Counted from the stretch's first letter, positions 1 through 5,303 are shown. The stretch is DNA of 7,026 nt from Clostridia bacterium (GCA_017469605.1 JAFUGB010000333.1:1-7026), one strand, 5' to 3'. Numbers and translations are program-made. The notes: a model not told the origin generated them from the sequence alone.

Positions 1-2
1 CC

Positions 3-173
3 ACAACAGTTTTTACGAACGATTTTGAACATGGCGTCCCTCCAAAAGCAGAATACAGGCACAGCAGGGACTGGCTGTCCAGCAAAATCGAAACGAATTT
101 GAAAGAGATAAGTTTACGGGCTATGATAATGCGCCAATCATTGATGCCTAAAAGGACAGCCGACACCATATAG
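3..173 (+). CDS. Possible 3' end of an unrecognised gene, truncated by the left edge
   Basis: A plus-strand frame is open from the left edge to a TAG at 171-173, about 56 codons with no stop. The translation is mixed and charged, with stretches such as HGVPPKAEYRHSRDWL and a basic C-terminus MPKRTADTI, which reads like a protein tail rather than a GC-rich shadow frame. I do not recognise the family. No start is visible because the gene would begin outside the window. The evidence is only an open frame and plausible composition. A competing reading exists on the opposite strand: an ATG at 32-30 preceded by GGAGGG would start a leftward gene (MFKIVRKNCC...). Both cannot easily be real, since they share the same codon register on opposite strands. 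Confidence 0.33.
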   Translation, partial: TTVFTNDFEHGVPPKAEYRHSRDWLSSKIETNLKEISLRAMIMRQSLMPKRTADTI

Positions 174-410
174 CTGCACGGGGAAGCCGCTATACTGCCC
201 CGCCACTCTTTCCCTCGGGTTCTGTAGTATGCTGAAACCTGCGGAAACAGTATAACAGAAGAAGAATAAAAGCAAAATAGGCCGTGTTTCATAACCCCAT
301 GGGTGCCTTTCGCAGAAAGGCGGAGCATAGCTGCAAAGAAGCATCGGGCAAACCGGCTTGCAAACAAAAAACAAACGATCTCTGTCTGTAACTTTCATGT
401 CGCAAAGAGA

Positions 411-538
411 GTTCCCGGGTAAATGAAAACCTGGGAGCCAGCCGAAAAATGAATATATTCATTTCTTGGTCTGTCTGCCAGGTTTTCGCGGTGCGCTATG
501 CGCGCCGCACGCGCGGCGAAGCCGCACTGCCCGGGAAC
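411..538. repeat. Nested inverted-repeat block (128 nt)
   Basis: Outer arms GTTCCCGGG (411-419) and CCCGGGAAC (530-538) are perfect 9-bp inverted repeats. Inside, GAAAACCTGG (425-434) and CCAGGTTTTC (478-487) form a perfect 10-bp pair. At their centre is a perfect 18-bp palindrome, AAATGAATATATTCATTT (447-464). The second pair and the palindrome are concentric to within one base, and the bases between them also pair partly, for example CCGA 442-445 with TTGG 466-469. Bases 488-529 are very GC-rich and hold their own hairpins, such as CGCCGC-ACGC-GCGGCG at 505-520 or the overlapping alternative GCGGC-GAA-GCCGC. This could be a small non-autonomous repeat element, a structured RNA leader or an operator region. 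I see no flanking target duplication (AGAGA against GGCGG), and no U-tract that would make it a terminator. Confidence 0.6.
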
Positions 539-610
539 GGCGGGATGCGCACAACCTGTTGGCGGAAAATCCAGCAACAGGAGCGGCGACAGAACGCGGT
601 TTTCTTTGCA

Positions 611-634
611 GCTTTCTTTTTCCTAAAAGAAAGC
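611..634. repeat. Perfect 10-bp hairpin without a U-tract
   Basis: GCTTTCTTTT (611-620), loop TCCT, AAAAGAAAGC (625-634) is a perfect inverted repeat lying 40 bases before the start codon at 675. No T-run follows it on either strand, so it is not a standard intrinsic terminator. Hairpins of TTTCTTTT/AAAAGAAA type next to GC-rich sequence are, from memory, common dispersed intergenic repeats in Clostridia. That link is an inference. In the leader of the operon mRNA it would form a stable stem upstream of the ribosome binding site. Confidence 0.55.
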
Positions 635-647
635 GCGTACCCCAGTA

Positions 648-668
648 CCTTTTCTCACAAAAGGAGGT
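648..668 (+). promoter_or_regulatory. Strong ribosome binding site partly paired in a small hairpin
   Basis: AAGGAGGT at 661-668 is a near-ideal Shine-Dalgarno sequence, with 7 nt between GGAGG and the ATG at 675. It fixes the start of the oxidoreductase. The same bases pair upstream: CCTTTT (648-653), loop CTCAC, AAAAGG (659-664), so the 5' half of the Shine-Dalgarno would be sequestered in a 6-bp stem. The stem is mostly A-U and probably weak, so any effect on translation is speculative. Confidence 0.6.
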
Positions 669-674
669 CATATC

Positions 675-1898
675 ATGGCACTTCGCATCACCAACGAGGC
701 CAATCGCTGCCTGCAATGCAAAAAGCCCATGTGCCGGGAGGGCTGCCCGGCCCATACGCCCATTCCTCAGGCCATCGCGCTGTTCAAGGAGAACAGACTG
801 ATGGAAGCGGGCAAGCTGCTGTTTGAGAACAATCCCATGTCTCTGGTGTGTTCCATGGTGTGCGATCACATGTCCCAGTGCGCCGGGCATTGCGTGCTGG
901 GGCGAAAGGATCAGCCGGTGCACTTTTATGAAATCGAACGCTTCATATCCGACGCCTATCTGGACCGCATGACCTTGGAGGGCGCGCAACCCTACAACGG
1001 CAAAAATGCCGCCATCATCGGCAGCGGCCCGGCGGGCATGACAGCAGCTTTCGTGCTGGCCTGGAACGGCTACGGCGTAACCATCTTTGAAGAGAAGGAC
1101 AGGATCGGAGGCATGATGCAATATGGCATCCCGGATTTCCGCCTGCCCAAGACCATCATCGACCGCTATAAGGCCCGGCTGCTGGAATTGGGCGTCAAGA
1201 TCCGCCCTCACGTGGTCATGGGCGGCGATTTGATGATCGACAATCTTTTCCGGGACGGCTACAAGACGGTGTTCATCGGCACCGGCGTATGGCGCCCCAG
1301 CACCCTGGGAATCGAGGGTGAAACGCTGCCCAACGTGCACTTTGGCATCAGCTATCTGGCCCGGCCCGTCAGCTATGTCATCGGCCAGACCGTGGCGGTG
1401 ATCGGCATGGGCAACGTGGCCATGGACGTGGCGCGCACGGCCTTCCGCCATGGGGCCCAGCGGGTTATGGTGTTCCAACGCGGCGCGAAGGCTACAGCCA
1501 GCGACCATGAAATGGAATACGCAAAACTGGACGGCACGGAATTCTACACTGGCAAATCCATCCAGCGGATCACCCCGCAAGGCCCGGTGTTTAAAAACTC
1601 TGTGCTGAATGAGAATGGCCGTCCCGTAGGCGTGGAGGGCGAGGATGAATTGATCCCAGCCGACACCACCATCATCGCCATCAACCAGCGTCCCAAGGAC
1701 AAGCTGGTGAACACCACCCACGGCCTGGAGGCCAACGAGCGCGGCCTTTTGATCGTGGATGAAAGCAACATGACCACCCGGCCCGGCGTATTTGCCGCTG
1801 GGGATGTGATCCATGGCTCGCTTACCGTGGTGCATGCCGTCAACGACGCCAAAAACGCCGCCCAGTGCATGATGAGGTATATGGAAAGCAATGGCTGA
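675..1898 (+). CDS. GltD/NfnB-like FAD-dependent oxidoreductase with two N-terminal 4Fe-4S cysteine sets
   Basis: A 407-residue soluble flavoprotein of the glutamate synthase small-subunit family. These proteins pass electrons between NAD(P)H, FAD and Fe-S clusters. The N-terminal Fe-S domain (about residues 1-105) has two cysteine sets: C12, C15, C20, C24 (ending CP) and C59, C63, C69, C73. The FAD Rossmann motif GSGPAG is at 116-121, with an acidic pair E139/E140 at the end of the second strand. A second nucleotide-binding motif GMGNVA is at 244-249 for NAD(P)H. The C-terminal FAD motif GVFAAGD is at 371-377. The start is fixed by AAGGAGGT. After the second nucleotide fold the sequence is VFQRG (266-270), where classical GltD has a double arginine that contacts the NADP phosphate, so cofactor choice may differ. 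No glutamate synthase large subunit or NfnA partner is nearby, so it is not simply GltD. Its stop overlaps the DUF362 start by 8 nt, pointing to translational coupling. Physiological substrate unknown. Confidence 0.9.
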   Translation: MALRITNEANRCLQCKKPMCREGCPAHTPIPQAIALFKENRLMEAGKLLFENNPMSLVCSMVCDHMSQCAGHCVLGRKDQPVHFYEIERFISDAYLDRMTLEGAQPYNGKNAAIIGSGPAGMTAAFVLAWNGYGVTIFEEKDRIGGMMQYGIPDFRLPKTIIDRYKARLLELGVKIRPHVVMGGDLMIDNLFRDGYKTVFIGTGVWRPSTLGIEGETLPNVHFGISYLARPVSYVIGQTVAVIGMGNVAMDVARTAFRHGAQRVMVFQRGAKATASDHEMEYAKLDGTEFYTGKSIQRITPQGPVFKNSVLNENGRPVGVEGEDELIPADTTIIAINQRPKDKLVNTTHGLEANERGLLIVDESNMTTRPGVFAAGDVIHGSLTVVHAVNDAKNAAQCMMRYMESNG

Positions 1899-2964
1899 TA
1901 TCTATCAGATCTACGGGCAGGACGCCCATGATATGACCGTAAAGCTGCTGGAGGCATCAGACGCGATCCGTCTGGTGCCTTCGGGCGGTTCTGTGGCGCT
2001 AAAGCCCAACCTGGTGGTGGCCGGCACGCCCGAAAACGGGGCCACCACCCACGCGGGCGTGCTGAGCGGATGTATCGCATATTTCCGGGATCACGGCGTG
2101 AACGACATCAGCGTTATCGAGGGCAGCTGGGTGGGCGATGAGACCATGCGCGCCATGCGCCGTGCCGGTTATGATAAGGTATGCGAGCAATACGGAGTCC
2201 CCTTTTACGATCTCAAAAAGGATCAGACGCGACGCATCAAAACAGCCATCGGCAACATCGATATCTGTGCCCGCGCCCTGGATGCCGGGCTGCTGGTGGA
2301 TCTGCCGGTGCTTAAGGGCCATTGCCAAACCGTGATGACCTGCGCCCTCAAAAACCTGAAGGGCTGCCTGCCGGACCGGGAAAAACGGCGTTTCCATACC
2401 CTGGGCCTGCAAAAGCCCATCGCCGCCCTGGGAGCGGCCCTCAAGCCCCGGCTGATCGTGGTGGACAGCATCTGCGGCGACCTGGATTTTGAGGAGGGCG
2501 GCACGCCGGTGCAGACCAACCGCATGTATCTGGGCACCGACGCCGTGCAGCTGGACGCTTACGGCCGCACGCTGATGGGCCTGTCCCCCGAGGAGGTGCC
2601 CTATATCGAGCTGGCAGAGCAATATGGCGGCGGCAGCGCCCGATGGAGCGAAAGCGATATCATTGCGCTCAACAAGCCCAGCGACGCCGCCGGCTATCCC
2701 AAGCCCCGGGGCACGGTGGCGGGCCTGACGAAAAACGTACATGAAAAACAGGCCTGCTCGGCCTGCTTCGCCGCGCTGGTGCGGGCACTGCACGCCACCC
2801 GCTGCGGGCAGGAGGACATTTATATCGGCCAGGGCTGGCAGGGGAAAACGCTGGACGGTTTGGGCATCGGCAAATGCTGCCGGGGCGCGGCAGAATGCGT
2901 GATGGGCTGTCCACCCACGGCGGAGGCCATCGCCAAACGGCTGGAAGCGCTGCGCTGGGGGTAA
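1891..2964 (+). CDS. DUF362 domain protein with cysteine-rich C-terminus
   Basis: A 357-residue predicted cytoplasmic protein of the DUF362 family, whose biochemical function is not established. Family-like segments are KPNLV at 38-42, ATTHAGV at 51-57, VIEGSW at 75-80, LPVLKGH at 138-144, ALKNLKGCLPD at 152-162, and a VVDSICG stretch followed by GGTPVQTNRMYLGTDA. The C-terminal region has clustered cysteines C289, C292, C305, C329, C330, C336 and C340 (the last in GCPP), which could bind an Fe-S cluster. The spacing is not that of a standard CxxCxxCxxxCP ferredoxin. The ATG overlaps the oxidoreductase stop (ATGGCTGA), with only a weak GGAAAG before it, so it is probably translated by coupling. 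Its neighbours suggest it receives electrons from, or works on the same substrate as, the flavoprotein; this is inference. The transporter follows after 2 nt. Confidence 0.87.
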   Translation: MADIYQIYGQDAHDMTVKLLEASDAIRLVPSGGSVALKPNLVVAGTPENGATTHAGVLSGCIAYFRDHGVNDISVIEGSWVGDETMRAMRRAGYDKVCEQYGVPFYDLKKDQTRRIKTAIGNIDICARALDAGLLVDLPVLKGHCQTVMTCALKNLKGCLPDREKRRFHTLGLQKPIAALGAALKPRLIVVDSICGDLDFEEGGTPVQTNRMYLGTDAVQLDAYGRTLMGLSPEEVPYIELAEQYGGGSARWSESDIIALNKPSDAAGYPKPRGTVAGLTKNVHEKQACSACFAALVRALHATRCGQEDIYIGQGWQGKTLDGLGIGKCCRGAAECVMGCPPTAEAIAKRLEALRWG

Positions 2965-2966
2965 AG

Positions 2967-3869
2967 ATGGACAAGCTGTGGCCTTTGGAATTCAATATTT
3001 TCGTCATGATGGCGGTGGGCTTCCTGATCCGAAAAATCAAGGTTTTGGGCAAGGAGGCCGAGCGCGTCATCACCGATCTGGTGCTGTATGTAGTGCTGCC
3101 CTGCAACATTTTCAATTCCTTCCTGGGCAATGAAAGCGGCGCGGCGGGGGATTATCTGGCCGTGCTGCTGATTTCCATCGGCATTCAGCTGCTTTCGCTG
3201 GCGTACGGCAAATTTGCCTTTCCCGGGGAAAGCGCGGACCGTCGCTGCAATCTATCCTATGCCATGATCTGCTCCAACGCCGGCTTTCTTGGCAACGCCG
3301 TCACCGAGGGTGTCTTTGGTCCGGCGGGGCTGATGCTGACCAGCATCTACCTGATTCCCCAGCGCATCATGATGTGGTCGGAGGGATTGACCATTTATAC
3401 CGGCGTGTCAAACGTTCGCTCCACCATCAAAAAAGTGATCACACATCCCTGCGTGATCGCCTGCCTTCTGGGGCTGCTGGTGATGGCGCTGAACATCCCG
3501 ATCCCCACGCTCCTGCAAACGCCCATCCAGAGCATCGGCCGCTGCAATACGCCGCTGACCATGATGATGATCGGCATGATCCTCAGCGAAATCGACCTGA
3601 AGCATCTGGTGGACAAAACCATCCTGCGTTTTACCCTGCACCGCCTGGTGCTGATGCCCCTCATCGTTTATCTGGCCTGCCTGCTGCTGCCCGTCGGCAA
3701 AATCGTCGCCGGCGTCAGCGTATTGCTGGCCGCCATGCCCGCGGGCGCCACCACCACCATGCTCTCGGCCAAATATAACCGCGATCCGGCCTTCGCCACA
3801 AAGCTGGTCGTATTTACAACCCTATGCTCTGTCCCGGCTATTTTTCTGTGGAGCATGATTTTGATCTGA
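2967..3869 (+). CDS. AEC-family (auxin efflux carrier type) membrane transporter
   Basis: A 300-residue very hydrophobic protein with about ten predicted membrane segments, for example residues 9-21, 35-53, 64-83 and the final stretch ending FLWSMILI. Family features include SNAGFLGNAV in the middle, a THP turn before the second half, and MPAGATTTMLSAKYNRD near the C-terminus. Bacterial members move small organic anions such as malate or other carboxylates, or auxin-like acids; the substrate cannot be read from sequence. I chose the ATG at 2967, 2 nt after the DUF362 stop, over an upstream in-frame ATG at 2874. The longer N-terminus lies entirely over the DUF362 gene and is unlike the family, whereas 300 residues is normal length. 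GGGGG at 2957-2961 may act as a weak ribosome binding site, with coupling to the upstream stop. It probably imports or exports the compound acted on by the two upstream enzymes (inference). Confidence 0.9.
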   Translation: MDKLWPLEFNIFVMMAVGFLIRKIKVLGKEAERVITDLVLYVVLPCNIFNSFLGNESGAAGDYLAVLLISIGIQLLSLAYGKFAFPGESADRRCNLSYAMICSNAGFLGNAVTEGVFGPAGLMLTSIYLIPQRIMMWSEGLTIYTGVSNVRSTIKKVITHPCVIACLLGLLVMALNIPIPTLLQTPIQSIGRCNTPLTMMMIGMILSEIDLKHLVDKTILRFTLHRLVLMPLIVYLACLLLPVGKIVAGVSVLLAAMPAGATTTMLSAKYNRDPAFATKLVVFTTLCSVPAIFLWSMILI

Positions 3870-3960
3870 GGCATCAGCAGAAATGAATTGAATCTTAAGG
3901 ATCGGAAACGATAAAAAATTATATGCTATTATATATGAACGTTAGTAAATTACCAGGTAA
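3870..3960. other. AT-rich spacer between convergent units
   Basis: This short spacer holds no gene. It has a weak ATCG-GAAA-CGAT stem followed by AAAAAATT at about 3901-3918 and an AT-rich run (TATATGCTATTATATATG). No convincing plus-strand intrinsic terminator follows the transporter. The nearest strong hairpin is the minus-strand tRNA terminator at 3966-4000, which on the plus strand has only TTT after it. Confidence 0.5.
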
Positions 3961-4000
3961 AACAAAAACCCGTCAAAAACGCAATGTTTTCAACGGGTTT
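3961..4000 (-). terminator. Intrinsic terminator of the tRNA-Ser pair
   Basis: On the minus strand a 15-bp stem (arms 4000-3986 and 3980-3966, two G-U pairs) closes a 5-nt loop ATTGC. The 3' arm runs straight into T-rich sequence (GGGTTTTTGTTTT). The 5' arm begins at the last base of the encoded CCA of tRNA-Ser(GCU), so the terminator directly abuts the tRNA 3' end. Confidence 0.9.
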
Positions 4001-4091
4001 GGCGGAGAAGGAGAGATTTGAACTCTCGCTACGATTCACTCGTACTACTCCCTTAGCAGGGGAGCCCCTTCGGCCACTTGGGTACTTCTCC
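4000..4091 (-). tRNA. tRNA-Ser, anticodon GCU (reads AGC/AGU)
   Basis: The minus-strand sequence begins GGAGAAGTACCC and ends CTTCTCC, discriminator G, encoded CCA (4002-4000). The acceptor stem GGAGAAG/CTTCTCC is a perfect 7 bp. The anticodon arm is CTCCC-CTGCTAA-GGGAG, anticodon GCT. The long type II variable arm (TACGA-GTGAA-TCGTA) and the T arm (GAGAG-TTCAAAT-CTCTC) confirm serine identity. U36 with A37 makes it an expected substrate for t6A modification, the pathway of the synthase encoded at 6278. It is the second gene of a two-tRNA unit and is followed directly by a terminator. Confidence 0.97.
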
Positions 4092-4105
4092 ATGAGCCGG
4101 TATGA

Positions 4106-4232
4106 TCGGTAAAAATGGCGGAGAGAGAGGGATTCGAACCCCCGGTGTCTTGCGACATCACCAGTTTTCAAGACTGGCGCCTTAAACCGCTCGGCCATCT
4201 CTCCGCGTAGGCTTCAGACAGCCTTTTACCGA
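4106..4232 (-). repeat. 9-bp inverted repeat flanking tRNA-Ser(UGA)
   Basis: On the plus strand TCGGTAAAA (4106-4114) and TTTTACCGA (4224-4232) are exact reverse complements bracketing the tRNA. In the precursor RNA the 5' leader (near the predicted transcript start at about 4237) could pair with the trailer just after CCA. The leader also has its own small hairpin, with arms at 4209-4213 and 4220-4224 (AGGCT/AGCCT). Confidence 0.6.
4116..4204 (-). tRNA. tRNA-Ser, anticodon UGA (reads UCN, mainly UCA)
   Basis: The minus-strand sequence begins GGAGAGATGGCCGAG and ends TCTCTCC, discriminator G, encoded CCA (4118-4116). The acceptor GGAGAGA/TCTCTCC is a perfect 7 bp. The anticodon arm is CCAGT-CTTGAAA-ACTGG, anticodon TGA. 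The long variable arm has the stem TGTC-GCAA-GACA. The T arm is GGGGG-TTCGAAT-CCCTC with one wobble pair. It lies 24 nt upstream of tRNA-Ser(GCU) and is the first gene after the promoter at 4244-4272, so both are probably cut from one precursor. Confidence 0.97.
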
Positions 4233-4243
4233 ATTGCTAAAAT

Positions 4244-4272
4244 AGTATAGCAAAGAAGGAGCAAAATGTCAA
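4244..4272 (-). promoter_or_regulatory. Sigma-A promoter of the tRNA-Ser pair
   Basis: On the minus strand there is TTGACA (4272-4267), a 17-bp spacer and TATACT (4249-4244). That is a perfect -35, five of six matches at -10 and ideal spacing. Transcription should start near 4237, giving a leader of about 33 nt before tRNA-Ser(UGA). An inverted repeat TTGCTA/TAGCAA (4234-4239/4248-4253) overlaps the -10 and start site; its meaning is unknown. Confidence 0.88.
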
Positions 4273-4369
4273 TGACTTTTTCTTTAAAATTATTCTATCC
4301 CCCTTTCTCTTAGTAACTGCAACTCCGTTTTCTACTGTTGCATTTACTTTGAGAAGTTAAGATTCTCTG

Positions 4370-4390
4370 GCGGCGGGCCCGTGGCGCCGC
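4370..4390 (-). terminator. GC-rich hairpin after the methyltransferase gene, possible weak terminator
   Basis: Six nt past the stop codon, GCGGCG and CGCCGC form a perfect 6-bp stem around a 9-nt loop on the minus strand. It is followed by CAGAGAATCTTAACTTCTC rather than a T-run, so it is a poor intrinsic terminator. Nothing better lies between the stop and the tRNA promoter, so read-through into the tRNA unit is possible. Confidence 0.3.
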
Positions 4391-4396
4391 GGCGGC

Positions 4397-5293
4397 TCAG
4401 CCTTTGCGCAGCCGGACCGTGAAAAACCCCTCGTATTCCGCCGTGGGGCACACGCATAGCGCTCCGGGCAGGGCGCAGGGAAGCAGCGGCAGCGCTTCCA
4501 TGCCGGGAAAGGCGATGGGCTCCACCGCGGCGGGGGCGCCCTTCAGGGCGGCACGAACGATGTTTTCGTTCTCCTCGGCCAGGATGGAGCAGGTGGAATA
4601 TACCAGGCTGTGCCCGGGCTTGAGCAGCGAAAGCGCCTTGCGCAGCAATTGCAGCTGCACGGCGGCCGAATTGTGCACCAGCTTTTCGGAAAACGCGCGG
4701 CAGCTGCCGGGATCGCTTTCCAGCATGGTGCCGCTGCCGCTGCATGGCGCGTCCAGCAGGATCTGGTCAAAGCGGAAAAAATCCTCCAGCTTTCGGGCGT
4801 CCCGCACCATCACATTCACCCGCGAAGCGCCCTGCTTCTCCAGATTATACCGCAATTTTTCGGCGCGGATTTTATTCATTTCGCAGGCGGTGATCTGGGC
4901 CCTGTTGGCTGTCATGGCCGCCATCTGTGCTGTTTTTCCGCCAGGGGCGGCGGCCATATCCAGGATGTCGCGGCCGGGCTCGGGCGCCAATGCGATGGAC
5001 GGCAGCATGGAAGAAAGGCTTTGCAGGTAAATTTCACCCCGCTCATAGGCCGGCAGCCGCCAAAGCTCACGTTCGCTTGCTTCCGGCAGCAGGAAGGCAT
5101 CCTGGCTCCAGGGCAGACGCTCAAAGGCGATGCCCTGGTCCTTCAGCATATCGGCCACAGCCTCCGGCGTGGACTTAAGCCGATTGGCCCGCAGCGTTAC
5201 CCGGCGCGGCCCCGCCATACCCGCCAGGATGCGGGCGCTTTCTTCCGCGCCGTACTGCTTTTCAATGGCCTGGATAAAATATTCCGGCAGCAT
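4397..5293 (-). CDS. RsmB/NOP2-type RNA m5C methyltransferase
   Basis: A 298-residue SAM-dependent methyltransferase predicted to make 5-methylcytosine in rRNA or tRNA. The N-terminal part (about 1-105) resembles the RsmF/NOP2 N1 region. The SAM-binding motif is DMAAAPGGKT at 112-121, with the acidic E138 after the second strand. Motif IV is DAPCSGSG at 181-188 with C184. Motif VI is YSTCSI at 232-237 with C235. In this family the motif VI cysteine is the nucleophile and the motif IV cysteine helps release product; both are present, so the enzyme looks active. There is no NusB-like N-terminal domain (as in RsmB) and no C-terminal RNA-binding extension (as in long RsmF), so this is a minimal form and the target base is unclear. 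The ATG is preceded by AAGGAGA, overlapping the stop of the HAD gene. The 10-nt gap shows the two are co-transcribed. Confidence 0.93.
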   Translation of the reverse strand: MLPEYFIQAIEKQYGAEESARILAGMAGPRRVTLRANRLKSTPEAVADMLKDQGIAFERLPWSQDAFLLPEASERELWRLPAYERGEIYLQSLSSMLPSIALAPEPGRDILDMAAAPGGKTAQMAAMTANRAQITACEMNKIRAEKLRYNLEKQGASRVNVMVRDARKLEDFFRFDQILLDAPCSGSGTMLESDPGSCRAFSEKLVHNSAAVQLQLLRKALSLLKPGHSLVYSTCSILAEENENIVRAALKGAPAAVEPIAFPGMEALPLLPCALPGALCVCPTAEYEGFFTVRLRKG

Positions 5294-5303
5294 TCCCTTC
5301 TCC

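Larger units (their letters stand above)
174..674. other. Gene-free region rich in inverted repeats, upstream of the oxidoreductase operon
   Basis: About 500 bases without a convincing gene. Frames that can be opened here (138-398 and 395-577 minus, 449-826 plus) lack ribosome binding sites, have low-complexity translations or run into the real gene at 675. The left part (174-410) is less GC-rich and includes a short hairpin at 305-321 (GCCTTTC, loop GCA, GAAAGGC). The right part carries the nested palindromes at 411-538, an inverted repeat CCTGTTG/CAACAGG at 555-561/575-581, and the hairpins at 611-634 and 648-664. I found no clear -35/-10 pair for the downstream operon. The only TATATT-like hexamers lie within the palindrome at 447-464 and have poor -35 partners. 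Confidence 0.6.

Noticed and set aside
138..398. 86-codon minus-strand frame with a hydrophobic stretch
   Set aside because: No Shine-Dalgarno before its ATG, odd composition rich in Pro, Cys and Phe, and it covers the hairpin at 305-321. A small membrane peptide cannot be excluded but is unsupported.
411..538. CRISPR repeat or intrinsic terminator
   Set aside because: There are no regularly spaced direct repeats with unique spacers, and no T-run follows any of the stems on either strand.
449..826. 125-codon plus-strand frame beginning inside the AT palindrome
   Set aside because: It overlaps the start of the oxidoreductase by about 150 bases in another frame, its translation is arginine-rich and repeat-derived, and it lacks a ribosome binding site.
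459..1835. 458-codon minus-strand open frame opposite the oxidoreductase
   Set aside because: It is a shadow of a GC-rich gene: histidine/alanine/glycine-rich low-complexity translation, no ribosome binding site, no recognisable motif, and it covers a well-supported plus-strand flavoprotein.
1999..2793. 264-codon minus-strand frame opposite the DUF362 gene
   Set aside because: Antisense shadow of GC-rich codons with no motif and no start signal; the plus strand has clear DUF362 motifs.
2874..2966. Upstream in-frame ATG extending the transporter by 31 residues
   Set aside because: The extension lies wholly within the DUF362 gene, is Gly/Arg/His-rich and not membrane-like, and would exceed the usual AEC length.
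3950..4198. 82-codon minus-strand frame starting MAERFKAPVLKTGD
   Set aside because: It is a translation of the two serine tRNA genes, a familiar false gene call.
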